Of a DNA stretch of 36,712 nt, positions 36,367 through 36,712 are shown piece after piece (the first letter of the stretch is position 1; each line of letters opens with the position of its first letter). The DNA lies in the NCBI GenBank assembly GCA_013349295.1, contig DUZW01000031.1:1-36712 (forward strand), in the 5' to 3' direction. The translations under genes and the position numbers were made by a program. The notes beneath the pieces are model-generated. The model had not been told where the DNA came from. It saw only the letters and a program-made list of their open reading frames with translations, and did not search any database. The stretch comes from Deltaproteobacteria bacterium (lineage in GTDB: Bacteria; Desulfobacterota; Desulfobulbia; Desulfobulbales; Desulfurivibrionaceae).

Positions 36367-36712
36367 TTATCGCAAAAAGCCGTGTTCTGCAAGAAAAGCG
36401 GAATTAATTCTTGATTCCACACCTCCGCCGTCAGCATCCTTGGCGGAGAGCAATTTTTCCACGTACTTACCAATCAAATCCACTTCAATATTCACCACGC
36501 TCCCCTGTTTCAGCGCACCCAAGGTGGTAATCCCAAGGGTATGGGGGATGATGGAAACGGAAAAAGCTTTCGCGTCGATACTGTTGACGGTAAGACTGAT
36601 GCCGTCAATGGCGATGGAGCCCTTTTCGATGATATACTTGCCAAAACCAGGGGGCACCTGAAAGCTGAAAAGCACAAAATCCCCAAGGGGCGTGCGGGTG
36701 AGCATGGGGGTC
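36367..36712 (-). CDS. ribE: riboflavin synthase alpha subunit (5' partial)
   Basis: The frame runs off the window end, so the N-terminal half is missing; about 114 residues remain of the usual 200 or so. The visible part is the second lumazine-binding barrel, with IIEKGSIAIDGISLTVN, SIIPHTLGITTLG and VNIEVDLIGKYVEKLL. The enzyme dismutates two lumazines to riboflavin, using the product of RibH. It is the most upstream visible gene of the rib operon; ribD would be expected beyond the edge. Confidence 0.95.
   Translation of the reverse strand, partial: TPMLTRTPLGDFVLFSFQVPPGFGKYIIEKGSIAIDGISLTVNSIDAKAFSVSIIPHTLGITTLGALKQGSVVNIEVDLIGKYVEKLLSAKDADGGGVESRINSAFLAEHGFLR

Noticed and set aside
34859..36661. 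A 600-codon open frame antisense to ribH, ribBA and ribE
   Set aside because: It runs against three well-identified riboflavin genes and has no recognisable domain or ribosome site.

Overview
The window is about 36.7 kb of gene-dense, moderately GC-rich bacterial chromosome. It carries about 33 protein genes on both strands, mostly in short operons with 4-base stop/start overlaps. I see no rRNA, tRNA, CRISPR array, phage or transposase gene. The gene set points to a Gram-negative, probably anaerobic bacterium: lpxB and gmhA for lipopolysaccharide, an AsmA-like envelope protein, rubrerythrin, a CobA-HemD fusion, RibBA, and many sensor kinases and stand-alone receiver proteins. This fits a member of the Desulfobacterota (Desulfobulbales-like), but that is inference from gene content, not a phylogeny.

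Layout. 1-3442 (+) holds a signalling operon cut by the window edge: a periplasmic substrate-binding protein, a membrane histidine kinase and two receiver proteins, the second with a four-cysteine tail. 3502-5640 (-) holds a Gfo/Idh/MocA oxidoreductase and lpxB. 5962-9699 (+) is a 1245-residue AsmA-like protein. 9728-10943 (-) holds a TPR membrane protein and a PilZ protein, with a perfect 17-bp palindrome between them. 11028-11133 is a non-coding inverted-repeat element. 11296-16823 (-) holds a TauE/SafE permease, a YhaO-like nuclease and a YhaN-like SMC-type ATPase. 17003-17836 (+) is nadC.

17901-21403 (-) is a second signalling unit, a PhnD-like binding protein and a hybrid histidine kinase, driven by a near-ideal sigma70 promoter. 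The divergent 21757-23317 (+) block is gmhA plus a conserved protein distantly resembling deoxyhypusine synthase. 23487-26400 (+) holds a FmdB-type zinc ribbon, hemC and a cobA-hemD fusion, which make uroporphyrinogen III and precorrin-2. 26406-27760 (-) holds rubrerythrin and an HDOD protein lacking an ordinary start codon. 27969-29207 (+) is a PBP4-type carboxypeptidase. 29235-31755 (-) holds an RlmD-type methyltransferase, a PHP phosphoesterase and a 62-residue unknown. 31974-36712 (-) is the ribE(partial)-ribBA-ribH-nusB-ftsK group.

The least ordinary signals are: two binding-protein/histidine-kinase units with no ABC permease or ATPase beside them; two intergenic hairpin elements 20 kb apart whose arms share 19 of 23 bases; intrinsic terminators lying inside the 3' coding end of convergent genes; and the PilZ/TPR palindrome. 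Most of the window is housekeeping. Nothing here is clear evidence of a new defence or mobile system.
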